Shown here piece by piece: positions 1 through 7,887 of a stretch of 30,303 nucleotides of DNA. Positions within the stretch are counted from its first letter, which is position 1. Each line of letters opens with the position of its first letter. The notes beneath the pieces are model-generated. The model worked only from the letters and a program-made list of their open reading frames with translations, made no database searches and was not told the origin of the DNA. The position numbers and the translations under genes were made by a program. This stretch comes from an uncultured Pedobacter sp. (GTDB lineage Bacteria > Bacteroidota > Bacteroidia > Sphingobacteriales > Sphingobacteriaceae), in contig NZ_CAMLHF010000047.1 of NCBI RefSeq assembly GCF_946479715.1, positions 1 to 30,303 of the forward strand, in the 5' to 3' direction.

Positions 1-800
1 TCAAGTATTTCATTAAAAGGGCGATAGAAATCCAATGGCCCCCATATATTATCAAACTCCCTCTTATAGGTATGAACTGCCATGTCTTTCTGATAAGACT
101 CTATTTCCTCTAAACTGCTTTCTAATTTAAAAACAGTCATATTTACATGGTTAAGTAGGGTCTGGATGTTGTTGCTTGCCACCTTAAGTGAAGTGTCAAT
201 TGGGCCGGTTTCATACGCAATGACCTGGATTTTTTGCAAATACTTCATCAGCGTTGATGAATCTGTTGGGAACTTAAATAACGCAGGCACACTCAATAGA
301 GAATCGAGCTGATACCGAAAATTGTTCAATTCTTGCTGGCGAACATCTAACTTTAATTTCCAGGTATTTATTTTACCAAGCAGTTCAGATAATATTTTTG
401 AGGTAGCAGTCAGATTTCGGAAAGTTTGTGAGGAGCCTTTGTTGGTGAAAACGCCATCAACTGCAACTGCAAAATCTTTTTCTATTTCCTTAAGTTCGGT
501 TTTAGTATCTGTTGTATCAAGTTTACCGTTTACATAAACCTTTGCCTTTTGCATGGTCTGCTTTATCTCATCAAAGGTTTTGATTTGAGCAATCGTTGCT
601 TTGTCGGCATCAAACTCATCGGCACTTTTTTTTGAAGCGCTTTTTGCAAAGGCCTGCATTTTGGCCACAAAATCTAATTTTGAGCTGTCTTTTACAAGGA
701 ATCTATTAGTGGAATCTTTCTTTTGGGCATGTAAGGTAAAGCAGCTAAATAAGCAGATACAAACCAAAAAAATGTAGCTTAGTTTTCTAGGGAGCATCAT
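1..800 (-). CDS. Exported protein, N-terminal part; possible MscS-type mechanosensitive channel (partial)
   Basis: The reading frame is open from ATG at 800 (tandem ATG ATG) to the left edge, giving 266 complete codons with no stop, so the C-terminus is outside the window. It starts with a clear signal sequence: MMLPRKL, then a hydrophobic stretch ending in LHAQ. The rest is soluble, helical and polar (segments such as SKKSADEFDADKATIAQIK and NHVNMTVFKLESSLEEIESY), consistent with a long periplasmic domain. In Sphingobacteriaceae, N-termini of this kind resemble those before MscS pore domains, but no pore segment is visible here, so this is a guess from general resemblance. It could equally be another envelope protein. 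The frame is well supported; the function is not. Confidence 0.5.
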   Translation of the reverse strand, partial: MMLPRKLSYIFLVCICLFSCFTLHAQKKDSTNRFLVKDSSKLDFVAKMQAFAKSASKKSADEFDADKATIAQIKTFDEIKQTMQKAKVYVNGKLDTTDTKTELKEIEKDFAVAVDGVFTNKGSSQTFRNLTATSKILSELLGKINTWKLKLDVRQQELNNFRYQLDSLLSVPALFKFPTDSSTLMKYLQKIQVIAYETGPIDTSLKVASNNIQTLLNHVNMTVFKLESSLEEIESYQKDMAVHTYKREFDNIWGPLDFYRPFNEIL

Positions 801-861
801 TTGACTAAGGATTAATATTCAATAATACGTAAAAAACCGTAATTATTCTCTCCTTAGAGCA

Positions 862-1674
862 TTAGATGGCCTTTAGAATTCCTTTAATCCATATTCTGGC
901 CAGCTCTTTCGAACCTTCTGCATTTGGATGCAAATAGAACGTACCTTTTTTTCCTTGTTCAGGTTTAAACAAAGTAGTATGATTCTTTTTGAAAAAATCA
1001 AAGCCCGATTTATCACCTGCAAATATGCGTTTAGGAGCTAATTTGGTGTACTTTTTAACGAGGTTATCTATTTTTGGAAAGTAGCTTTCTAATCTGTTTA
1101 AACCCTCTTCTAAATAAGCAGCATTGTTTTGAGTATTGGTACTATACCAAAGTGGATACTGAAGTACAAATTTTGCCTTTGGGAACTGATTTAACAAACT
1201 ATCTATCAATTTGGAAATATTTTGATCGTATTGTTCAGCAGAGATAGGTGATCCGTTAGGCCCAAATATGGCGCTGTCATTGGTTCCTAGCATAATAGAA
1301 AACAAAAGTGTAGCCGAGGCATCCTTGTTTAACGTGTTTGCAGCTTCGATAACCTTCGGGAAGTCAGTATTATTGGCCGGTAAAAAATCAAGACTGGTAT
1401 GCCCGCTAAAGCCCATGTTTGCAATATTAACAGATGTAAATTGCGCTGTTGAGGTCAGTGTTTGCTGCACAATAAGTGGCGTTGCTTCTAAGGCCGGCTG
1501 CTTTAAGGCACCTCCCTCCGTTATACTGTCTCCAATAAAAACAATATTCAGTTTAGTTTTTTTTACTGAAGAAAAGGAGGTTAGTAATAATACAGAAACC
1601 ACCATCAAAAATTTGGATATAAGCTTAGCCACAGGGAAATTGTTCATCATTCTTTTTTTTATGAAGATAAACAA
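862..1674 (-). CDS. SGNH/GDSL-family hydrolase, secreted
   Basis: A 270-residue exported esterase-like protein. An N-terminal hydrophobic segment (about residues 17-35, VAKLISKFLMVVSVLLLTSF) is a signal peptide or anchor. The SGNH blocks follow: IVFIGDSITEG with the nucleophile Ser50, NMGFSGHTS (block II Gly, about 88-91), LGTND (block III Asn, about 130-133) and YLHPNAEG with the catalytic His near 249. The usual Asp three residues before the His is Phe here, as in SGNH members that work with a Ser-His pair or use another acid. Such enzymes remove acetyl or acyl groups from sugars or lipids; the substrate cannot be told. Starts at 1650 or 1647 (the MM of MMNNFPVAK) are as plausible as 1674. 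It is divergent from the small membrane protein at 1707. Confidence 0.85.
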   Translation of the reverse strand: MFIFIKKRMMNNFPVAKLISKFLMVVSVLLLTSFSSVKKTKLNIVFIGDSITEGGALKQPALEATPLIVQQTLTSTAQFTSVNIANMGFSGHTSLDFLPANNTDFPKVIEAANTLNKDASATLLFSIMLGTNDSAIFGPNGSPISAEQYDQNISKLIDSLLNQFPKAKFVLQYPLWYSTNTQNNAAYLEEGLNRLESYFPKIDNLVKKYTKLAPKRIFAGDKSGFDFFKKNHTTLFKPEQGKKGTFYLHPNAEGSKELARIWIKGILKAI

Positions 1675-1706
1675 TTGATCCAGTTTATAAACCCTACCTT
1701 ACCAAA

Positions 1707-1844
1707 ATGAATAAACCCGCATTTGTAATATCAGGATTTAATATTGGCGTATCAGAGATTATACTAATGCTTCTGGCATTTTTTGTGGGTTTCCTTATTG
1801 TAAGAAACCTTATCATCTACAGGCTGCGACCTAAAGACAAATAA
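1707..1844 (+). CDS. Small single-helix membrane protein, 45 residues
   Basis: ATG at 1707 to TAA at 1842-1844 encodes 45 residues. The layout is a short polar N-terminus (MNKPAFVISGFNIG), one hydrophobic segment (about residues 17-39, EIILMLLAFFVGFLIVRNLI) and a positively charged tail (YRLRPKDK). Following the positive-inside rule, the tail should be cytoplasmic. The gene fills the gap between the divergent SGNH hydrolase and the convergent 77-residue gene. I do not recognise the family. The clean membrane-protein architecture and the lack of any competing frame favour a real gene; the short length counts against certainty. Confidence 0.45.
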   Translation: MNKPAFVISGFNIGVSEIILMLLAFFVGFLIVRNLIIYRLRPKDK

Positions 1845-1871
1845 GAAGTACTAGGATACACAGAAATTCAG

Positions 1872-2105
1872 TTAAAGCAAATCAACATGTTCTTCTTCAA
1901 TCAGTTTTCCAATTTCATTAACGTATGACTGGTCTATCCATCCCTTTGTTTCCCAGGTAATACCCAGTTCATGCACTACGGCATGTAGAATAGCAAATTT
2001 ATTTGAACCTTTAAAAACTTTATAGATGCCATCCTCTTGTGGATAGACGGTAAGCTTAACCCCGTGGAGGTCGATAGCGAAGGGATCCGTGTAAACTAAT
2101 TTCAT
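1872..2105 (-). CDS. Small hypothetical protein, 77 residues
   Basis: An intact 77-residue acidic soluble protein starting MKLVYTDPFAIDLHGVKLTV. There is no signal peptide or membrane segment. The middle holds KFAILHAVVHELGITWETKGW; the VHELG resembles part of a metal site but lacks the second His of HExxH, so I do not read it as a protease. It lies 34 bases downstream of the SulP transporter on the same strand and may be co-transcribed with it. Family not recognised. Confidence 0.5.
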   Translation of the reverse strand: MKLVYTDPFAIDLHGVKLTVYPQEDGIYKVFKGSNKFAILHAVVHELGITWETKGWIDQSYVNEIGKLIEEEHVDLL

Positions 2106-2139
2106 TCTTATTATTTAATATCAAAGCAACAGCAATAGA

Positions 2140-3648
2140 TCAAAATTGTTTGATGTTAACTTCTATCACTGTTTCAGCATTTTTGAGTAACGTCTTGCAA
2201 TCTTCACTAAGATGCTGCAGGTGTAATTTCTTTCCTGCCAGTTTATAACGTTCAGTTAATTTATTTAGTGCTTCTATACCACTCATATCTGCTACTCTAC
2301 TTTCTCTAAAATCTATGATAACCTCCTGCGGGTCTCCAGTCACGTCAAACTTCTCATTAAAAGCCGTTACAGATCCAAAAAATAAAGGACCAAATATTTC
2401 GTAATGTTTAACCCCCTGTTCATCTGTATATTTTTTTGCACGGATTCGTTTTGCACTTTCCCATGCAAATACCAACGCTGATATGATAACACCTACAAGT
2501 ACTGCAAGTGCCAGATTATGAAGCCAAATGGTAACTCCGGCTACAAGAATACCTATGAAAATGTCCTGCCTGGGCATTTTGTTAATGATGCGGAAACTAA
2601 CCCATTCAAATGTGCCAATAGCAACCATAATCATTACCCCTGTTAATGCAGCCATTGGAACACGGTCAATAATGGGTGCACCAAAAAGTATGATAATAAG
2701 TATAGTTAATGAAGCAATTATTCCGGATAATCTTGCTCTGGCACCTGCCGATAAATTAACCAGCGTTTGAGCAATCATTGGGCACCCTCCCATTCCAAAG
2801 AAAAAGCCATTCGCAATATTTGCAGTCCCTTGCGCAATACATTCTCTATTACCGTTGCCTTTTGTGGTGGTAATCTCATTGACCAAATTGAGGGTCAATA
2901 ACCCCTCTGTTAAACCAACACCTGCCATAATTAAGGCATATGGAAAAATAACCTGTAAAGTCTTAAACTCAAAGGGTATAGCAGGGATGTGGAATGGAGG
3001 AAAACCACCACTAACAGAAGCGATATCCCTTACCATTTTTGTATCGATATTGAATCCAAGAACCAGTAAAAACACCACTATAATAGCGATTAGAGATGGA
3101 GGAACAGCTTTGGTTATTTTTGGCAAAAGCACAACTATTGCTATGGTAAGCAGAACTAAGCCCCCCATAATAAGTAATGGAGTACCACTAAGCCAGGCCG
3201 ATTGTCCATTCACAACGGTTTTAAATTGTTCCAATTGCGCCATAAAAATGATAACCGCCAGGCCATTAACAAAACCATACATTACCGGTTGAGGCACCAG
3301 GCTAATAAATTTACCGAGTTTAAACAAGCCAACCCCTATCTGGATAATGCCTGCCAATGCAATGGCGGCAAAAACATATTCAATTCCATTTGACTTCATT
3401 AAAGCAATAAGAACAATTGCCGTAGCACCTGCACCACCCGAAATAAGACCCGGCCGGCCGCCTAAAATTGAGGTAATCAGTCCCATAATAAAAGCGGCAT
3501 ATAAGCCTGATAAGGGAGGGAAACCGGCAAGGATGGCAAAGGATAAAGATTCGGGCATCATTGTCATGGCAACTGTTAGGCCTGCCAGGATTTCATTTTT
3601 GTAATTGACCTTTTGCGAAAAGTCAAAAAAGCGATTACGGGAAAACAT
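2140..3648 (-). CDS. SulP-family inorganic anion transporter with C-terminal STAS domain
   Basis: A 502-residue inner-membrane permease of the SulP family, which moves sulfate, bicarbonate or other anions by symport or exchange. The membrane domain (about residues 15-390) has the family pattern: a proline-containing first helix (AMTMMPESLSFAILAGFPP), then GGAGATAIVLIALM, FFFGMGGCPMIAQTLVNLSAG and repeated GVIISALVFAWE-like helices. The C-terminal 90 residues form a STAS domain with the conserved VADMSGIEALNKL loop. The open frame extends back to a TTG at 3681, but that TTG lies inside a TAnnTTTG promoter element (3679-3686), so ATG at 3648 is the better start. Substrate specificity cannot be read from sequence, and no partner carbonic anhydrase gene is adjacent. 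Confidence 0.9.
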   Translation of the reverse strand: MFSRNRFFDFSQKVNYKNEILAGLTVAMTMMPESLSFAILAGFPPLSGLYAAFIMGLITSILGGRPGLISGGAGATAIVLIALMKSNGIEYVFAAIALAGIIQIGVGLFKLGKFISLVPQPVMYGFVNGLAVIIFMAQLEQFKTVVNGQSAWLSGTPLLIMGGLVLLTIAIVVLLPKITKAVPPSLIAIIVVFLLVLGFNIDTKMVRDIASVSGGFPPFHIPAIPFEFKTLQVIFPYALIMAGVGLTEGLLTLNLVNEITTTKGNGNRECIAQGTANIANGFFFGMGGCPMIAQTLVNLSAGARARLSGIIASLTILIIILFGAPIIDRVPMAALTGVMIMVAIGTFEWVSFRIINKMPRQDIFIGILVAGVTIWLHNLALAVLVGVIISALVFAWESAKRIRAKKYTDEQGVKHYEIFGPLFFGSVTAFNEKFDVTGDPQEVIIDFRESRVADMSGIEALNKLTERYKLAGKKLHLQHLSEDCKTLLKNAETVIEVNIKQF

Positions 3649-3678
3649 ATGTAAAGTTGATGCTTCGAAAGTATGAGT

Positions 3679-3686
3679 CAAAAGTA
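3679..3686 (-). promoter_or_regulatory. Bacteroidota -7 element upstream of the SulP gene
   Basis: Read on the minus strand this is TACTTTTG, a full match to the TAnnTTTG element of Bacteroidota housekeeping promoters. It sits about 30 bases upstream of the ATG at 3648. A TTTG upstream is only about 15 bases away, shorter than the usual spacing, so the -33 part is weak. Confidence 0.45.
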
Positions 3687-3759
3687 GAAAAAATGTTTAA
3701 ACAAATACATGCCTGTTTTGTTCAGCTAGCATGAAATCGTCATTCTTTAAATACTTTTT

Positions 3760-4161
3760 ATGAATACTCACGAATATTGGCTGTTTATACTCGCAATTCC
3801 AGTGGCCTGCATCTCCTGGACGGTAACGAAGGAAGAAGTCTTTAGAGAGATAAGGGAATACTTTGTTGAAAAATCAAAAACTGCTAACCATATTCTGAAA
3901 AGAAAGCTATTTTACATGCTTACCTGTGAGTATTGCTTTAGTCATTATGTTACGCTCTTTCTGCTTATTCTTACTAAATATACGCTGCTATATCCAGGGT
4001 TCACAGGTTATCTTATATCTGGATTCTCTATAGTTTGGATTGCTAACATCTATATGAGCTTGTATAACCTGATCCGTGTTGACCTCAAAAAGGAAAAAAT
4101 AATTGCACAAAAAGAAGCAGACAGCGTTAAAGAATCATATGAGGTGCCGGGTCAAATCTGA
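3760..4161 (+). CDS. CxxC-containing membrane protein, DUF1360-like
   Basis: A 133-residue protein with three hydrophobic segments: about residues 6-20 (YWLFILAIPVACISW), about 60-75 around HYVTLFLLILTKYTL, and about 82-100 (GYLISGFSIVWIANIYM). A MLTCEYCFSHYVT motif lies just before the second helix. A CxxC followed by an aromatic and then a hydrophobic helix is what small DUF1360 membrane proteins show, so I place it near that group, tentatively. The C-terminus is charged and probably cytoplasmic. It is divergent from the SulP gene across 111 bases. No function can be assigned. Confidence 0.6.
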   Translation: MNTHEYWLFILAIPVACISWTVTKEEVFREIREYFVEKSKTANHILKRKLFYMLTCEYCFSHYVTLFLLILTKYTLLYPGFTGYLISGFSIVWIANIYMSLYNLIRVDLKKEKIIAQKEADSVKESYEVPGQI

Positions 4162-4260
4162 TCAGGTACAAAATATTATGGCAAATTAATTTTATACGGT
4201 TTTAAATAAAATTGTTTGATATTTGCGCCAAATTTTTTTTAAAAGAGGTATAACCCACGC

Positions 4261-4335
4261 CGTCATCTCGAACGCATGTGAGAGATCTTTTGTTTAGGCA
4301 AAGTTCAAGAGATCTCTCCTATTGTCGAGATGACG
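4261..4335. repeat. Intergenic inverted repeat, hairpin-forming
   Basis: The outer arms are perfect: CGTCATCTCGA at 4261-4271 and TCGAGATGACG at 4325-4335. A second inverted pair lies inside: GAGAGATC at 4280-4287 against GATCTCTC at 4311-4318, each beside an A/T run. It looks like the dispersed REP-like repeats carrying a TCATC(C/T)-type arm that are common between bacteroidete genes. It fills most of the 4162-4430 gap, where nothing else is visible. Confidence 0.6.
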
Positions 4336-4430
4336 GGAGCGCTTTCGAGATCAAGAAACACATCGGAATAGTATTATGATATACCTTCTTTTGTAAAACA
4401 AAAACACCTAATAATGCAAAACGTCCAATA

Positions 4431-5204
4431 ATGCCAAATCTGATTAATGAAAATTCAGTATTCTGCCCTTTCGAGGAATCTGCAGAAATCATTGCACTGG
4501 CCGATGGACTTAGTTTCTCTTTACAAAGTGAACTCCATCCGCTTTGCGTTTTGGCGGCAAGTGAACTTCAGCTTCATTTAGTGCATCAGCAAAAATGGAT
4601 ACATAATTTTGGTTTACTTACCGGTGCCGAAGGAATGATAATTGGAAAGATGTTTGGTGTATTAATAGTTAGAACTGAGGAAGGAAAACTGGGATATTTG
4701 GCTGCGTTTTCAGGTAAGTTAGCTGGCAGAAATCATCATGATAAATTTGTGCCGCCAATATTTGATGGTCTGGAACCGGGTGGCTTTGTAAATGCTGGGA
4801 TGGAAAAACTTACCCAAATTAACGAGAAAATCAGTTACCTGGAATCATTTAAAGACGAGGCTCATAACAAAGAAGTCCAGCTTTTAAAAACGCTAAGAAA
4901 AGACCATTCCAATGCATTACAAAACAGAATTTTTGAGCAGTACCATTTTTTAAATAAAGCCGGAGAATCCAAAAGTTTAATTAAAGCTTTTGAACACACT
5001 GCTTCGGGCAAACCTCCGGCAGGTGCCGGAGAATGCGCTGCGCCTAAATTATTACAATATGCGTTTGCCAATGAAATGGAACCACTTGCTTTGGCAGAAT
5101 TTTGGTGGGGGTTGTCTCCTAAATCCGCAAATTGGAAGCACGGACACTTTTATGCCCCATGTATCGAAAAATGTGGGCCAATACTTGCCCATATGCTCAA
5201 TTAA
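4431..5204 (+). CDS. RluA-type pseudouridine synthase N-terminal domain only (catalytic domain absent)
   Basis: A 257-residue protein matching the accessory N-terminal region of bacteroidete RluA-family pseudouridine synthases. Diagnostic stretches are HPLCVLAASELQLHL, KWIHNFGL, GKMFGVLIV, GYLAAFSGKLAGRNHHDKFV, GKPPAGAGECAAPKLLQYAF, LAEFWWGLSPKS, and HGHFYAPCIEKCGPILAHML. In full-length relatives (roughly 550 residues) the text continues after HML into a linker and then the RluA catalytic domain. Here HMLN is followed at once by TAA TAG, so no catalytic Asp motif exists. The coiled-coil middle is also shorter than usual. It may be a truncated remnant or a stand-alone domain. The intact frame with two stops looks stable rather than freshly broken. 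The next gene, a barrel protein, is unrelated. Confidence 0.75.
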   Translation: MPNLINENSVFCPFEESAEIIALADGLSFSLQSELHPLCVLAASELQLHLVHQQKWIHNFGLLTGAEGMIIGKMFGVLIVRTEEGKLGYLAAFSGKLAGRNHHDKFVPPIFDGLEPGGFVNAGMEKLTQINEKISYLESFKDEAHNKEVQLLKTLRKDHSNALQNRIFEQYHFLNKAGESKSLIKAFEHTASGKPPAGAGECAAPKLLQYAFANEMEPLALAEFWWGLSPKSANWKHGHFYAPCIEKCGPILAHMLN

Positions 5205-5212
5205 TAGATCAT

Positions 5213-6511
5213 TTGTTCTTATCACATTTAAACAGAAAGAAAATTAAAAGTTCATTAAAAATAAAGATAGTATTGCTAGCCTCATTTATGGGTGTTCAGG
5301 CATATAGTTATGGACAAACTACAGCAGATTCTCTTAAAACTGATACAACAGTAAAGCAATACGATATTGGCGATTTAGGTCGCAGTATTTTTAGTCCTGG
5401 TAAACCACCCAAGTCAACTCAAAATAAATCGGGCCTTACGCCTATGCCAAGCATTGCTTACAATCCAAGTATTGGTGCTCAAATTGGACTTAAAGCGGTT
5501 GTAGGTAAGGTGTTGGGACGTGAGCCTAATACTTTAATGTCGGTAGCTGCATCATCTGCTTCTATTACAACCAAGGGAATTATCTATTTTTACCTTAGCC
5601 ACAATGTTTATACACCAGGTAACAGGTGGAACTTACAAGGAAGTCTGGTTGCCGCCAAAACGGTTACTCCTGATTTTGGATTGGGGATTGGCAAGGTATC
5701 GACAGGAACTGAAGAGGAACTAATATTGTCTAATCCTGACCGTAAAGGCTATGCTATTCATGGCGAATATTATAGTTTCAGGGAAAAGGTATATAAGCAA
5801 ATTATGGATCGTCTTTTTATAGGAGCCGGTGCATCATTTGAAATCCGCAGAAAATTAGAAGATCCAAATAACCCAAACGGATCAACGCCGTATCATGTTT
5901 ATAATCAGATACATGGTTTTGATAAAGACCATTACATGGCTAACGGATTTTTATTGAACTTACAGTATACCACAAGGGATAATCAGAACCGCGCCTATAA
6001 AGGAATATATGCAGACATTGGGATTCGTGCAAATCAAAGCTGGATCGGAAGTACAAAAAATGCTGTTCAGGTAACTACCGATTTTAGAAAATACTGGAGC
6101 CTTTCGGCCAGGAATCCGGAACATGTAATCGCATTCTGGAATTGGGGATCTTATTTAGTAAGTGGTACACTACCCTATCTGGAACTTCCAGGGACTGGAA
6201 AAGATGCAAATTTTAGAAGTGGCAGAGGATATACTATCGGTTATTTTAAAGGTACCCAGTATTGCTATTCAGAGATAGAATACCGCTTTCCTATCACAAG
6301 GAATGATTTTATAAGTGGGGTTACTTTCTTTAATATTCAAACTGCCAATGACCTATCTGGCACTAAGCTGTTTCAAAAATGGCAACCCGCTGGTGGGGCC
6401 GGTTTGCGTGTATTGTTTAATAAGGCAACACGAACCAATCTATGTTTAGATTACGCCTTTGGTAATTTTGGTGCAAAGGGATTTTTTCTGGGTTTAAACG
6501 AGGTGTTTTAA
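5213..6511 (+). CDS. BamA/TamA-like outer-membrane barrel protein (surface antigen family)
   Basis: About 432 residues from the in-frame TTG at 5213. It has a signal peptide (RKKIKSSLKIKIVLLASF, cleaved after about AYSYGQ) and then beta-strand repeats typical of the Bac_surface_Ag barrel of Omp85 proteins: GFLLNLQYTTRDNQNRAYKG, an FRSGRGYTIGYFKG loop, YCYSEIEYRFPI, and a C-terminal GGAGLRVLFNKATRTNLCLD strand ending in Phe. No POTRA domains are present, so it resembles short bacteroidete barrels of unknown substrate. The start is unclear. ATG at 5132 lies inside the preceding gene and gives an odd leader. ATG at 5288 would remove the signal peptide. The sequence looks like a normal gene beginning at 5243, but that codon is ATT. 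Confidence 0.75.
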   Translation: MFLSHLNRKKIKSSLKIKIVLLASFMGVQAYSYGQTTADSLKTDTTVKQYDIGDLGRSIFSPGKPPKSTQNKSGLTPMPSIAYNPSIGAQIGLKAVVGKVLGREPNTLMSVAASSASITTKGIIYFYLSHNVYTPGNRWNLQGSLVAAKTVTPDFGLGIGKVSTGTEEELILSNPDRKGYAIHGEYYSFREKVYKQIMDRLFIGAGASFEIRRKLEDPNNPNGSTPYHVYNQIHGFDKDHYMANGFLLNLQYTTRDNQNRAYKGIYADIGIRANQSWIGSTKNAVQVTTDFRKYWSLSARNPEHVIAFWNWGSYLVSGTLPYLELPGTGKDANFRSGRGYTIGYFKGTQYCYSEIEYRFPITRNDFISGVTFFNIQTANDLSGTKLFQKWQPAGGAGLRVLFNKATRTNLCLDYAFGNFGAKGFFLGLNEVF

Positions 6512-6541
6512 TCACCTGCGCATACTCTGCCTTTGGGATGC

Positions 6542-6695
6542 TTCTGACTTGCCTCTGACTTGCTTCTGAGTCAACCTAATACCAAAGCCAGCCTTTCTTA
6601 TGTTAATCTTAACCTCAGAACGAACATGAACTTAAGATTAACTGAAGAGGGACCGAAGCAATATTGAGGATGACCCAGAAGCAAGTCAGAGGCAA
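6542..6695. repeat. Long imperfect hairpin with an 11-base tandem repeat, between convergent genes
   Basis: The arms 6549-6573 and 6671-6695 are inverted copies with one mismatch in 25; the core is GCCTCTGACTTGCTTCTG at 6551-6568 against its exact complement at 6676-6693. A second perfect inverted pair is nested inside: GTTAATCTTAA at 6602-6612 and TTAAGATTAAC at 6632-6642. The left arm overlaps three 11-base units (TTCTGACTTGC, CTCTGACTTGC, TTCTGAGTCAA) at 6542-6574. It lies between the convergent barrel and DUF1080 genes and may act as a terminator or be a MITE-like element. No target duplication is obvious. Confidence 0.6.
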
Positions 6696-6744
6696 AACAG
6701 AGCCAGACCAGAAGAAGAACTAAGCTATTATATTAAAACTGATT

Positions 6745-7719
6745 CTATTTGGCAGGAGTAATCACTATCTTTTTAAATTCAATTGGGCCATGATCTCCCT
6801 GGATATAGATTGGTCCCGGTTCACCTTCATTGCTATCCAATGCACCACCGGTAATTCCAGGGATTTCCTGATTAGTGATCACAGTTTTTCCATTAACAAC
6901 TACTGTAACCATTCTGCCTATTAAAGTAATATCAAAAGTTTGCCATGTATTAGGCCCTAATGCATTGATCTCGCTAGGTGTTAGGAATCCGTAAATGCCG
7001 CTAAACAGCACGCTTGATGGATGTTGGTCTTTTGAGCTATCTTCAATTTGAACCTCATGTCTGCCCCTTAAATACACACCGCTATTGCTTCCTTTTTGGT
7101 ATCTGAACTCAACATGCAATTTAAAGTCGGTAAATTTTTGATCAGAAATTAGGTTAGCACCTGATTTTGGACTGGTTAAAACACCATCTTTTACTATCCA
7201 TTGGTTTTCTCCCATTGCTTTCCAACCGGCTAAATCCTTACCGTTAAACAGGTTAATGGTTTTACCCCAAACTGGAGCAGCGGTTCTCTTTAAATATGGA
7301 GCCTTTACTCCTTTCCAATTGTATTTTTTACCTTCGTTTGTGGTAATTGTTCCTTGAATTGCGCCTCCAGTTACTTCACCTTCAATAACAAAATCCTGAC
7401 CGCCATCTTCCCATTGGGGAGGAATAGTAAAACTGAATTTACCATTATCGAAATTTACCTTTGCTACCGGACGAGCGCTTCCACTAGGACCAACATAATA
7501 GCCTACCAGTGTTTTTAAACCTGATAGTTTTACTTCTAACCATGATGGAGCTGATTTCCCGTTTTCGTCAATAGTGATATCCCAACGGCCAATTAAATCT
7601 TTAGAACTTACTTCTGTTTGAGCGCTAACAGGCATATTTTTTCCTGATGCCAAAAGAGATTCAGCAGAACCCAGCATCAACAAACAACTCATACCAAATA
7701 CAAAGAGATTTTTACGCAT
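6745..7719 (-). CDS. DUF1080 (3-keto-disaccharide hydrolase fold) secreted protein
   Basis: A 324-residue exported protein. The signal peptide is MRKNLFVFGMSCLLMLGSAESLLASG. An N-terminal beta-rich domain (about residues 40-140, RWDITIDENGK to YNWKGVKAPY) precedes a LamG-like DUF1080 domain (about 152-322) with the hallmark strings INLFNGKDLAGWKA, WIVKDGVLTSPKSGANLIS, FKLHVEFRYQKGSNSGVYLR, GRHEVQIEDS and TWQTFDITLIG. Some members of this family cleave 3-keto-glycosides in the periplasm; others are only carbohydrate-binding. Bacteroidota genomes usually carry many copies near Gfo/Idh/MocA oxidoreductases, and one such gene lies at 14398, but the two are not in one operon. Confidence 0.88.
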   Translation of the reverse strand: MRKNLFVFGMSCLLMLGSAESLLASGKNMPVSAQTEVSSKDLIGRWDITIDENGKSAPSWLEVKLSGLKTLVGYYVGPSGSARPVAKVNFDNGKFSFTIPPQWEDGGQDFVIEGEVTGGAIQGTITTNEGKKYNWKGVKAPYLKRTAAPVWGKTINLFNGKDLAGWKAMGENQWIVKDGVLTSPKSGANLISDQKFTDFKLHVEFRYQKGSNSGVYLRGRHEVQIEDSSKDQHPSSVLFSGIYGFLTPSEINALGPNTWQTFDITLIGRMVTVVVNGKTVITNQEIPGITGGALDSNEGEPGPIYIQGDHGPIEFKKIVITPAK

Positions 7720-7887
7720 AATTTTCTTTTAATAACATTAATACTATTTATTTTAAAGTTAGCTGAAAAACTTAAGCTTTTAAAACATCGTGATTATTCC
7801 TGTATAAACTCATGACTTAGCCAGAAAGCAAGAATCGGGTTGAATGTGTTTGATTTTACCAAGTACTTTGCCCTTAAATACTAAAGT

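Noticed and set aside
322..537. 71-codon plus-strand ORF near the left edge
   Set aside because: It is antisense to the open minus-strand frame that carries a signal peptide and runs off the edge.
1872..2105. VHELG in the 77-residue protein as a metalloprotease motif
   Set aside because: The second His of HExxH is missing and the protein is too short for the fold.
5132..5212. ATG at 5132 as start of the barrel protein
   Set aside because: It lies within the preceding gene and would place a 37-residue odd leader before a normal signal peptide.
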